Assembly: GCF_020991275.1 (NCBI RefSeq)
Contig: NZ_JAJLQY010000001.1
Location: 1 to 64,000 of the forward strand
Reading direction: 5' to 3'
Length of the DNA: 64,000 nt
From: Actinocorallia sp. API 0066
GTDB taxonomy: Bacteria; Actinomycetota; Actinomycetes; Streptosporangiales; Streptosporangiaceae
This document shows positions 19,328 through 27,739 of this stretch, in pieces (the stretch's first letter is position 1; every line of letters starts with the position of its first letter). The notes under the pieces are model-generated. The model ran no database searches and was not told the origin of the DNA. It saw only the letters and a program-made list of their open reading frames with translations. The position numbers and the translations under genes were made by a program.

Positions 19328-20024
19328 AACGGTGACACCCGCCCGCCCCGTCGCCAAGACCCAGCCCCGGCCGCCGTCCCCGCCTGCCCATCCGCCGCGC
19401 GTCAGAGGCCCGGAGGTCTTGCCCAGCCGTCTCAACCCCACTCAGGAACGTTGCCCAGGTTGAACGGAGACCCCGCCCAGCCTTGCCTCCGTGCTGCGAG
19501 CTGGCCGGATCAGGCTGATAAGACCTTGCCCGGGCGGGCGGCACGCTGTAATGAGTTCTGCCCAGCTCATCCGAAAATCTTGCCTTTACCGAAGGCTCTC
19601 CTGCCGCCGATCCTGCACAACTGCTCAACGCTTCTGGCGTGTGTCGCTTGCCCTGCTCCGTTTTGCTGGGCAAGACCACCGGCAAGCCCGAGTCTGGCTC
19701 ACCGCCAAGGGAGCAGGCTCCGAGGACCAGACGCGGCGCGTCAGCCGATCGCCCCTGACCACATGCTGGCATCAACCCGACGTGGTGATCGCAGAAACTC
19801 AGGTGAGCGAGGCAAGCCGCACAATCCGCACTCGCTACGCGACTTCGATCGACCATGACGCATGTCACATTAATTGAATGGGGGTGCTTTGAGCTGGGGA
19901 TACGTGGAGGAAAAGACTGTGTAGCGCTCACCGCATCAATTATCTGACCAACGACTGGTCTGCTCCTGGGCGCTGCCATCCTGTCGTCATGGCCCTGGCC
20001 ACTACGAGTCGTCATGGAGGGGAT
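19328..20024. other. Intergenic, decayed; TTGCCC-rich
   Basis: About 700 bp with no frame I can support. The hexamer TTGCCC or a one-base variant recurs many times here and in the preceding 500 bp (for example near 19085, 19421, 19452, 19524 and 19645, with the complement near 19667). Promoter sequence for the HTH gene should lie near the right end, where AT content rises (19860-19890). Confidence 0.4.
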
Positions 20025-20633
20025 ATGGCACGACTGGAGAGACCGGTTGAGACGGATAGTCGCGAGCTGAGGAGGCTGGTCACGTGGCTGCGCCGTCAGC
20101 GCCAGCGGTCCGGGCTCACGTATAGGGAGCTGGGGATGAGGGTGGGGTGCTCCGGAAGCCGCCTCTCGCGGGCGGCTTCGGGGCGGTCGGTACCGCCTTG
20201 GCCCGCTGTAGAGGCGTATGCCCGTGGCTGTGGTGTCGATCTGAGTCGGGCTCGGCGGCTCTGGGAGGACGCGCACGATGCGAGGTATCGCTGTTACCTC
20301 GATCCCACCGAGTACGACCCCGACGCGGTGCGCGACTACGCCGACCTACGTCGGGCGCTGCGCACTCTGTGGGCTAGCGCGGAGATCAGCATCGCCGAGT
20401 TGGTGCGGCGGGACGCTAGCGAGTTCCTGCGGCCCAGCACCCTCAGCGCGGCTCTGCGCGGACCGGATCGTCGCTCGTGGCGTCGGCCAAGCCGGGCCCT
20501 TGTGATGATCTTGGCCGATGCGTATGACGCCGACCGGGTGCAGGAGTGGCTGGCGGCATGGGACCGGGCCCATGAGAGGAGTTGGCGGCGCGGGCGCTAC
20601 GGATGGGCGCCGCTACCTCCCAGGCTCCGCTGA
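20025..20633 (+). CDS. XRE-type DNA-binding protein with two HTH-like halves
   Basis: 202 aa from the ATG at 20025 (GGAGGGG just upstream); an ATG at 19989 has no ribosome site. The first half, residues about 10-75, is a good XRE helix-turn-helix: LRRQRQRSGLTYRELGMRVG, CSGSRLSRAASGR. The second half repeats the layout more loosely: LWASAEISIAELVRR, RPSTLSAALRG, with the same spacing to a DAYDADRVQEWL segment that parallels VDLSRARRLWEDA. It is probably a transcriptional regulator of the element, and among the few intact genes there. Confidence 0.75.
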   Translation: MARLERPVETDSRELRRLVTWLRRQRQRSGLTYRELGMRVGCSGSRLSRAASGRSVPPWPAVEAYARGCGVDLSRARRLWEDAHDARYRCYLDPTEYDPDAVRDYADLRRALRTLWASAEISIAELVRRDASEFLRPSTLSAALRGPDRRSWRRPSRALVMILADAYDADRVQEWLAAWDRAHERSWRRGRYGWAPLPPRLR

Positions 20634-20751
20634 TACCTAGATGTCCACAGAGGTAGCTCTCTGTGCGGCACATTCCTGGCCAGGGCGGGCATGGGGTGGC
20701 GCGGGCCCGGAGTGGCCCCGTCCCGCTGCCCGCCGTGGCTCGCGGTCCGTG

Positions 20752-21499
20752 TTAGGGGGTGAGTTTGTAGTGGAGTTCGGTGAGGTGGCCGGGTTTGATC
20801 ATGGTGGTGGCTTCGATGGGGCGGTTGTTGTGGGAGTAGACGACGCGGAAGGTGTGGAGGACGGGGAGGTCGCTGGGGAGGTTGAGGGCTTGGTATTCGG
20901 TGGGGGTGGGAATCCGGGTGGAGATCGATGGCGTGGATGGGTGGGTAGCCGAGGGATTCCAGGAGGGTGGGGGCGCCGCCCTTGATTCTGCGGGGTTCCA
21001 TCATGGGGGTGTCGCGGGCTAGGTCCAGGGGGTAGTAGCTGGTGACGAGTTCGACCGGTTCGTCGTTGACGCGGAGGATCTGGGTGCGGCGGAGGGCGGG
21101 TTCGTCCTGGGCGAGGCCGAGTGCGGCGGCGGGCTGGGGTGGCGGCACCACTTCGACGACATCGAGGAGCTCGCTCACGGCCGTCTCGTCTTCGTCGGGG
21201 ATGTGGGTGAGCCAGGCGTAGGGCTCGCCGGGTGGGGCGGGTTTGAGGGAGATGGACGGGCGGATGGTGCGTTGGCGGCGGGGGCGGATGGTGATGTTGG
21301 CGCCGGGGCGGCTGATGAGGAGGCCCTCGTCTTTGAGGAGTTGGACGGCTTTTTGGATGGTGGCGTTGGCGGCGTTGAAGCGGTCCTTGAGCTGGCCTGT
21401 GGAGGGGAGGGTGGTGCCTGGGGGGAGGACGCCGTTGAGGATTTCGTCGCGGAGGTCGGCGGCGATGCGTTGGTGGAGAGGGCGTGGGTCTTGGGTCAT
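20752..21499 (-). pseudogene. GntR-family regulator (HTH + UTRA) with C-terminal frameshift
   Basis: The N-terminus is a clear GntR winged helix: LHQRIAADLRDEILNGVLPP, PSTGQLKDRFNAANATIQKA, DEGLLISRPG. A UTRA ligand domain follows (YAWLTHIPDEDETAVSELLD, VELVTSYYPLDLA). Near 20920 the frame shifts: the expected end continues in a neighbouring frame as ISTRIPTPTEYQALNLPSDL, PVLHTFRVVYSHNNRPIEAT and HYKLTP, stopping at TAA 20754-20752. Read without the shift it runs to 20597 with a meaningless Pro/His-rich tail. GntR proteins (KorSA type) control transfer in actinomycete integrative elements. Its ATG overlaps the stop of the upstream gene (ATGA). Confidence 0.75.
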
Positions 21500-22029
21500 T
21501 GGGTCACCTTGAGTTCGTAGCGGAGGCGGGTGCTGCGGGCGGGGGTGACCATGACGTCGGCTTGGACGGGTCGGTCGGCGTCGTCGCGGATGAGGCGGGT
21601 CAGGGTGAGGACGGGTTCGGTTTCCGTCAGGGCGAAGAGGTCGCGTTCCTCCGGTGTCGGGGGGCGGGCGGTGACTTCCTCCTGGACGTGGGCGCCGGCG
21701 TGGCCGAGCTCGGCGAGGAGGGTGACGGCGCCGCCTCGGATCTTCGCGGGGGTGGCCAGGGCGGTGCCGGCGGCGATGGCGGGCGGGTAGTAGGAGTCGG
21801 TCAGCTCGATGGGCCGCTCGTCCAGGTAGATGACGCGGCGTCGGACGATCGCCGCGCCGTCGTCGCCGAGGCCCAGGAGGTGGGCGATGTCGGCGGGTGC
21901 GACGGTTTCGCCCGCGTAGGCGATCCGCTGGCTTCCCTTTCCGCCACGTGCGGCTGCCTCTTCGGCCCAGACGTCCTTACTTCCCGGCGTGATGTACGGC
22001 ACCGACGTGCTGGTCCAACCGCTGGTCAC
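21496..22029 (-). CDS. UTRA-domain protein without DNA-binding domain
   Basis: 177 aa from the GTG at 22029 (GGAG 10 nt upstream). It consists of a UTRA-like ligand-binding domain: VRRRVIYLDERPIELTDSYY, KIRGGAVTLLAELGHAGAHV, EERDLFALTETEPVLTLTRL. No winged helix precedes it. It is translationally coupled to the full GntR gene downstream and is homologous to that gene's C-terminal half, so it may heterodimerise with it and modulate DNA binding (inference). It diverges from the integrase with only 47 bp between starts. Confidence 0.72.
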   Translation of the reverse strand: MTSGWTSTSVPYITPGSKDVWAEEAAARGGKGSQRIAYAGETVAPADIAHLLGLGDDGAAIVRRRVIYLDERPIELTDSYYPPAIAAGTALATPAKIRGGAVTLLAELGHAGAHVQEEVTARPPTPEERDLFALTETEPVLTLTRLIRDDADRPVQADVMVTPARSTRLRYELKVTQ

Positions 22030-22076
22030 TGGCTTGTCTCCGGGTGGGGTTTCTTCTTGCCCTGGAAAGGAAGAAA

Positions 22077-23347
22077 GTGCCCCTGATCAGCGCCTTGAAG
22101 GTGTTCGAGATCGATGACCGGGATGGCCGGTTGATGGCGTCGGACGGGGAGAGCCGGTTCGGTGTCTACGTCCGGCAGCGCGCGGACGGCGGGTCCGAGC
22201 TGGTTGGAGTTCGCGCTTGCTTACGTCGACATGAAGTGGCCGACCGCGTCGCCTGGGCATCGGCGCGGCATCGCCGAGGGGCTGGCCGGGGCGACGCTGG
22301 CGCTCGTCCGCTGGGAGGAAGGCCATCCGCCGAAGGACGAGGTGCACGAGGCGATGACGTCGTGGGCGTTCCGGACCGAGGAACGTCGAGGCCGTGTCCC
22401 GGAGAAGTGGAAGAAGGCGGTGCGGTGGGTGGAGACGCACGCCCTGGACGTCGCGGACCTCGCCGACGCCGATGTCGCCCAGGCCGTCCTCGTGCAGCTC
22501 ACGCGGAAGCTTGACGGGACGAAGGCGGCGGTCTCGACGTACCAGCGTAAGCGGGCTGTGGTGTTCAACGCGTTGAAGTACGCCGTCGTGAAGCAGCACC
22601 TGACGGTGAACCCGCTGCTGGTGACGACCTTGCCCGCCGCCAGGAGCAGCGAGGCGCTCGACCGGCGCCGGGTCGTCGGTGAGGCGAAGGGGCGGCGGCT
22701 GCTCATCGCGGTCGCGGAGACCGGCGCGATGGGCGCTCACCTCCAGGCGTTCTTCGCGTGCCTTTTCCTGGCCGGGCTCCGGCCGGGCGAGGCCGTGGCG
22801 CTGCGGGAGGAGTTCATCGAGCTGCCCGACGACGAGGACGAGTGGGGGTGGTTCCACCTGGAGAAGTCGTCTCCCGACGTGGTGGGGACTGGACCGACAG
22901 CGGTGAGCGTGAGGTGCGGCAGCTCAAGCACCGGGCGGAGAACGAGACGCGGCCGGTGCCGATCAGCCCGTTGCTCGGCAAGATCCTGCGCCGCCATCTC
23001 GACCGGTACGGGACGGCGCCGGACGGGCGGCTGTTCCGGGGCGAGGACGGCTGGTTCGTCTCGGAGAGCACCGTGAACCGCGTCTGGGACCTTGCTCGCA
23101 GGGCTGTCCTCAGTGCTCGGGAGGTCGTCTCCGTCCTTGCGGAGCGGCCCTACGATCTGCGGCACGCGCGGCTTTCGATCTGGCTCAGCTCCGGGGTGGA
23201 CCCGGCCCAGGTCGCGGAATGGGCTGGGAACAGCGTCCCGGTTCTGCTGCGCGTCTACGTGCATTGCATCAGCGACTCCCAGGAGTCCGCGCTGGCGAAG
23301 CTGGGTCGTAAGGCGCCCGCCGCGATGCCGGGGCCGGATCTTGACGA
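22077..23347 (+). pseudogene. Tyrosine site-specific integrase, two frameshifts
   Basis: Starts at GTG 22077 with AAAGGAAG upstream. The reading passes through three frames: KVFEIDDRDGRLMASDGESR, FGVYVRQRADGG; then after about 22205 WLEFALAYVDMKWPTASPGH through LFLAGLRPGEAVAL; then after about 22885 GDWTDSGEREVRQLKHRAEN, RPYDLRHARLSIWLSSGV and VLLRVYVH, which carries the nucleophilic Tyr. This is the actinobacterial element integrase pattern: core-binding domain, GLRPGE arginine, YDLRHA box, EWAGNSV, terminal Tyr. Each shift is one base. It points at the 3' end of tRNA-Tyr, a typical attachment site. Confidence 0.82.
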
Positions 23348-23834
23348 GCTGGAGAGGCTCCTTCTCGCCGAAGCCGTCGTGGCGGAGCCGCTTGCCTGGT
23401 TCGTGTTCGCGGTCGGTTATCTGGAGGCGAAGTGGCCGACGATCAAGCACAGCACCCGTCGCGGCGCCATTGAGGTTCTGACGAAGGTCACCCTTGTCCT
23501 TGCGGATGGTCGACGGGGTCCGTCCGATGATTTCCTCGTCAGTCGGGCGTTGTCGTCGTGGGCGTTCAATCTGGATCGGCGGGCCGACACGCCCAAGGAG
23601 GTGGCTGATCTGATCGACCGGGTTGCGGCGAGATCGGCCTCGACGGCTGTCCTGAGGGACCCGGACCGCGTCACGGCCGTCATGATCACGTTGTCGCGGC
23701 GAGAGGACGGGGAACCGGCTGCCTCGAGTGTGGTCGCGCGGCGGAGGTCGGCGCTCTTCAACGTCCTGGAGCACGCGGTCGCCGTCGGCCAGCTCCCGGT
23801 GAACCCGATGCTGTTCCGGCACTGGGGCGCCTGA
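23348..23834 (+). pseudogene. Extra N-terminal half of an integrase fused behind the first
   Basis: The frame of the integrase catalytic domain continues without a stop into a second copy of the family's N-terminal core-binding half: WFVFAVGYLEAKWPTIKHST parallels WLEFALAYVDMKWPTASPGH of the first, and VVARRRSALFNVLEHAVAVG parallels AVSTYQRKRAVVFNALKYAV. It ends LPVNPMLFRHWGA, just where the catalytic domain should begin. The order is therefore N1-C1-N2. It may derive from recombination between two related integrases at the same attachment site. Confidence 0.7.
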
Positions 23835-23900
23835 TTCTCATCCGCCGCTCATCCGCGGAGAGCCGGTGAAACACGGTGATCACCGTGAACCGCCGGAAGG

Positions 23901-23943
23901 GCAAAACGAAGGGCCCCCGACCAGATCGCCTGGTCAGGGGCCC
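23901..23943 (-). terminator. Rho-independent terminator of tRNA-Tyr
   Basis: Directly downstream of the tRNA on the minus strand, arms 23930-23943 and 23911-23924 pair (GGGCCC...CTGGTC type stem, one mismatch) around a 5-nt loop. They are followed on that strand by TTCGTTTT. Confidence 0.75.
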
Positions 23944-23955
23944 GTTTCGCTTGCG

Positions 23956-24037
<82 letters not shown>

Positions 24038-24168
24038 GTGTGTCGCTTGCGACGTCAGAAATATTAGCGGATGCGGGGAGTGGTTCGTGCACGGGTTTTG
24101 GGGACGGGGGTGGGGGTGCGGGCTGAGAGACTGGGGGGATCAGGGTTTGTGAAGGTGAGGAGTTGGGT

Positions 24169-24663
24169 GTGGCTGGGGAGAGTTCGTTCGACATCGTGTC
24201 GAAGCTCGATCGGCAGGAGACCGACAACGCGCTGAACCAGGCTGCCAAGGAGGTGGCGAACCGGTTCGACTTCCGGAACGTCGACGCGGGGATCCGGTGG
24301 TCAGGCGAGGCGATCGAGATCCAGGCGAACAGCGAGGAGCGGGCGCTCGCCGTGCTCGACGTGTTCAAGGAGAAGCTGATCAAGCGCGGCCTGTCGCTGA
24401 AGATCCTCGACGCGGGGGACCCGAAGGCGTCAGGCAAGATCTACAAGATCGGAGTGAACCTCAAGGAGGGGATCTCCCAGGAGAACGCGAAGAAGATCGG
24501 CAAGATCATCCGGGAGGAGGGGCCGAAGGGCATCAAGGCCCAGATCCAGGGTGACGAGCTGCGGGTCAGCTCCAAGAAGCGCGACGACCTGCAGGTCGTC
24601 ATCGCCCTGCTCAAGGGCAAGGACGACCTCGACGTCGCCCTCCAGTTCGTCAACTACCGCTAG
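24169..24663 (+). CDS. yajQ: YajQ family nucleotide-binding protein
   Basis: 164 aa, the usual length. Motifs of the family are visible: [20 protein letters not shown] at the N-terminus, [21 protein letters not shown] and [27 protein letters not shown] at the C-terminus. YajQ proteins have two ferredoxin-like domains that bind nucleotides; some bind cyclic di-GMP. I chose the GTG at 24169 with GGTGAGGAG 6 nt upstream rather than the TTG at 24163. Confidence 0.92.
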   Translation: MAGESSFDIVSKLDRQETDNALNQAAKEVANRFDFRNVDAGIRWSGEAIEIQANSEERALAVLDVFKEKLIKRGLSLKILDAGDPKASGKIYKIGVNLKEGISQENAKKIGKIIREEGPKGIKAQIQGDELRVSSKKRDDLQVVIALLKGKDDLDVALQFVNYR

Positions 24664-25376
24664 CGGCCGGACGACGACTGGCGAGGCCGCCGAGCCTCGA
24701 TGAGGCGTCACGGGCCGCACACCTCCGGGCCCCGCACCCGGACCGCACACCGCGCCCCGTGACGCCTCCACACGCCCGTCCCCGCGCCGACCGGCCCTCA
24801 CGGAGAACACGCTCCTGCGCAGGGGCCACCCGGTGGCTCCATCCCCTGGGGCCCGAGTCCGGCGCGTCGTCGGGCGCGGCAGGGCCGGGTGACGTTGAGT
24901 CCGCCCCGATCCGGCTCCCGCAGGGGAGAACCGCGCTGGCTTCACCTCAGGACGCGAGCCCGGCGCGCGTCCGCTGAGCGCGGCCGGGCGGGGGTGACGC
25001 CGAGGTGGCCCGTTCCAGCTCGCTGGGCAACCGCGCTGGCTTTGCCTCGGGAACCGAGCCTGGCGCGCGTGTGCTGAGCGCGGCCGGGCGGGGTGACGTT
25101 GAGGTGGCCCGTTCCGGCTTGCTGGGGCAACCGCGCTGGCTTTGCCTCGGGGGCCGAGCCCGGCGCGGCCGGGTGGGGTGACGCGAAGGTAGCCCGTTCT
25201 GGCTCGATGGGGGGCAACTGCGCTGGCTTCACCCTCGGGAGCCGAACTGGTGTGCGTGTGCTGCGCTGTGGGGGCTTGGTGCCGTCTGCGGCCTGACCCG
25301 AAGGGTGGGGCCTGGGTGGGTTGTGGATAACTCGGGGGTGGGAGGGGGAGGGGTGGGTTGAGGGGAGGGGGCTGCG
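24664..25376. other. Intergenic with tandem repeats, no gene
   Basis: About 710 bp between yajQ and the SDR gene. It is dominated by a tandem repeat (separate entry). No frame combines a start, ribosome site and conserved product. Because the repeat period is not a multiple of three, long open frames here are chance products of high GC. Confidence 0.6.
24840..25260. repeat. Degenerate tandem repeat, period about 100 bp
   Basis: A unit beginning AACCGCGCTGGCTT starts at 24929, 25029 and 25129, and in shortened form (AACTGCGCTGGCTT) at 25216. Within each unit the same blocks follow in order: CGAGCCCGGCGCG, GCGGCCGGGCGGGG, GTGACG and GGCCCGTTCC. A more diverged copy precedes at about 24840. The first two offsets are exactly 100 bp and the third is 87 bp. 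Confidence 0.8.
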
Positions 25377-26150
25377 ATGGGTGGGAGGTTCGTGGGGAAG
25401 GTTGTGGTGGTGACCGGGGGTGGGGGTGGGTTGGGGCGGGCGGTGGCGGTGCGGGTGGCTCGGGAGGGGGCCCGGCTGGTGTTGGTGGATCTTGGGGTGG
25501 ACGGGTTGGGGGAGACGGCGGACGTGGTGGCGGGGGCGGTGCGGGGGACGGACGTCGTGCAGATCGTGGCGGACGTGAAAAGGGAGGCGGATGTGGCTCG
25601 GGTGGTCGCGGAGACGGTGAGGACGTTCGGGCGGATCGACGGGTTCTTCAACAACGCGGAGGTCGCGGGGGAGAGGCGGCGCACCGAGGACTACGGGCCG
25701 GTGGAGTTCGACAGGGTCGTCGCCGTCAATCTGCGGGGAGCCTTCCTCGGGCTGAAGTACGTGCTGGGGCAGATGCGGGAGCAGGGACACGGGACGGTCG
25801 TCAACACCGCGATGGTGGACGGATCGGGCAACAGGGCCGCCTACGCGGCGTCCAAGGAGGGCGTCATCGGGCTGACGCGTAACGCGGGCCTGGAGTACGG
25901 GCGTCACGGGATCACGGTGAAGGCGATCGCCGTGGGGTCCGTCCTGACGCCGCCGCTGGAGGAGTACCTGGGTGGGCTGCCTGAGGGACGGGAGGCCGCC
26001 GAGGAGAGGGTCGCCGCCGAGCATCCGATGGGAAGGCTCGGCACGCAGGAGGAGGTGGCTGACCTCGTCGCCTTCCTACTGTCGGACGAGGCGTCCTTCA
26101 TCAACGCCACGACCGTCACCATCGACGGCGGACGCCGCGTCGACCCATGA
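25377..26150 (+). CDS. Short-chain dehydrogenase/reductase with altered catalytic serine
   Basis: 257 aa. The NAD(P)-binding loop is TGGGGGLGRA (residues 13-22), with ADV at 65-67 and NNAE at 92-95 instead of NNAG. Tyr156 and Lys160 (AAYAASK) are present and Asn118 fits the tetrad. In the segment that normally reads NTSS/NTAS the sequence is VVNTAMVDG, so Met146 stands where the catalytic Ser is expected and the loop is about three residues short. GGAGGGGG precedes the ATG. The substrate is unknown. It may be catalytically weak or use another residue. Confidence 0.82.
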   Translation: MGGRFVGKVVVVTGGGGGLGRAVAVRVAREGARLVLVDLGVDGLGETADVVAGAVRGTDVVQIVADVKREADVARVVAETVRTFGRIDGFFNNAEVAGERRRTEDYGPVEFDRVVAVNLRGAFLGLKYVLGQMREQGHGTVVNTAMVDGSGNRAAYAASKEGVIGLTRNAGLEYGRHGITVKAIAVGSVLTPPLEEYLGGLPEGREAAEERVAAEHPMGRLGTQEEVADLVAFLLSDEASFINATTVTIDGGRRVDP

Positions 26151-26299
26151 ACGTCACCCGTCCTCAGGCGGCGAAACGGGGCGGGCCTCGCAGAACAGGA
26201 AAATGTGTGTCATAGGGCACAGGTGGCCACGGAAGAAGGGGTATTTGTGTAGTCGGTCGTGAATCATGAGTGAAGGGGTTTTTAAGTAGTCTTGGTGGT

Positions 26300-27661
26300 A
26301 TGTCGAGCTCACCCCCCTCGCGCGGACGGCGTTTTCTGGAAGGCGTCGCCGAATGGGCGGTGATCCTTCTCGTCCTCGCCTTGGCGGGGTCCGTCTTCGT
26401 CGTCCTCATGGGGCCCGTTACCGAGCTGCTGGTAGCGCATGACCTCGCCCATCTGGTGGAAGCGGAACGAGAGAAACGGCTGATCGTGGCGCGTAAGGAG
26501 ACCCGTTCAGGGCTGGTCCAGATATTCACCGCTTTGATGGCCGTAGGCGCGTTCCTCTACACGGTGAAGTCTTTCGGGCTGGGCAGGCGGACGTTGGAGA
26601 ACACCGTCGAGCAGACGGGCAACCAGCACAAGGCGGCGCTGGAGACGCTGCGGCAGAGCGAGTCCGCGCAGATGACGGACAGGTTCGCGCGCGCCGTGGA
26701 GCAGTTGGCCGGGCAGGTGGAGCAGCGCATCGGGGCGATCCACGCCCTGGAACGCATCGCGGTGGACTCGGCGCGCGACCGGGGCGCGGTGCTCGACGTC
26801 GTCGCGGCCTACGCGCGCCGGGTGTCGCGGTCCCGCGCGGGCGACGAGATCCCCGAGGACCTGCAAGCGGCGATGGGCGCTCTCGGGCGGCTGCGCGCGG
26901 GCCAGGAGCCGGAGGCGGGTGAGCCGCTGCTCAACCTGCGCGGCGCGAACCTCTCCGGCCTCGCCTTGCCCGGTGCTGACCTGAGCCGGGCGGACCTGAC
27001 CGCGGCCGACCTCACCGGCGCCGACCTCTCCCGGGCACGGCTAGCGGAGTCCGTCCTGGACGGGGTGGTGCTGGACGGGGCGGTCCTGGCCCTCGCCGTC
27101 CTGCCGGGCGTGTCGCTGCGGGGCGCCAGCCTCGCCGGGACGCGGCTGCGCGGCGCGGCCCTGCCCAGGGCCGACCTGACGGGCGTCCGGGGCCCAGGAG
27201 CCGATCTGGGCCCCGCCGAGGGGCGTCCCGCCGACCTGGACGGCGCGGTGCTCGCCGAGGCGTCGCTGCGCGGCGCGGACCTGACGGGCGCGCGCCTCAC
27301 CTCGGTCAACGCGCGGGACGCGGACCTGACGGACGCCGTCCTCAACGGCGTTCGGGCCGCCTCAAGCGCGCTGGGTGACGCCACCCTCACGGCTGCCAGC
27401 GCGCTGGGCGCCGACTTCACCAAGGCCGACCTCACGGGTGCGACCCTGACGAACGCCGACCTCTCCGACGCCGTCCTCGCCTCCGCCCGGCTCGCCGACG
27501 CCCGCCTCAACGGCACCCGCCTGACGGGCACCGTCCTGAACGGCGTTGCTCTCGGCTCCGTCCGTGGCTCGCCCGACTTCACCGGCGCCCACACCCGCCC
27601 GGACGACCCTCCGCCTCCCGGCTGGCACCGCACCCCGTCAGGCGCCCTCGCCCGCCTCTGA
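26300..27661 (+). CDS. Membrane-anchored pentapeptide-repeat protein
   Basis: 453 aa. Two hydrophobic helices near the N-terminus (about 18-40, WAVILLVLALAGSVFVVL; about 72-88, IFTALMAVGAFLYTV) flank a charged linker. An amphipathic region with RFARAVEQLAGQ and IGAIHALERIAVDSARDRGA follows, then from about residue 205 a long pentapeptide-repeat domain (LRGANLSGL, ADLSRADLTAADLTGADLSR and so on) predicted to form a right-handed quadrilateral helix. The conserved Arg-rich middle segment is common to actinobacterial proteins of this architecture. The function is unknown; these proteins are often placed near STAND-type conflict genes, as here. Confidence 0.85.
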   Translation: MSSSPPSRGRRFLEGVAEWAVILLVLALAGSVFVVLMGPVTELLVAHDLAHLVEAEREKRLIVARKETRSGLVQIFTALMAVGAFLYTVKSFGLGRRTLENTVEQTGNQHKAALETLRQSESAQMTDRFARAVEQLAGQVEQRIGAIHALERIAVDSARDRGAVLDVVAAYARRVSRSRAGDEIPEDLQAAMGALGRLRAGQEPEAGEPLLNLRGANLSGLALPGADLSRADLTAADLTGADLSRARLAESVLDGVVLDGAVLALAVLPGVSLRGASLAGTRLRGAALPRADLTGVRGPGADLGPAEGRPADLDGAVLAEASLRGADLTGARLTSVNARDADLTDAVLNGVRAASSALGDATLTAASALGADFTKADLTGATLTNADLSDAVLASARLADARLNGTRLTGTVLNGVALGSVRGSPDFTGAHTRPDDPPPPGWHRTPSGALARL

Positions 27662-27739
27662 CCCACACCTTTTGGCGCGCGCCGTGCACCGTGGTCCGGA
27701 CGTCATCTGGCGCGGCTCCTGCTGACGGCGGCGCAAGGG

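Noticed and set aside
19491-19877. A 128-codon plus-strand frame
   Set aside because: Cys/Arg/Ser-rich composition and overlap with TTGCCC clusters suggest non-coding, decayed DNA.
24840-25260. CRISPR array
   Set aside because: The repeats are about 100 bp, degenerate and without unique spacers of uniform length.
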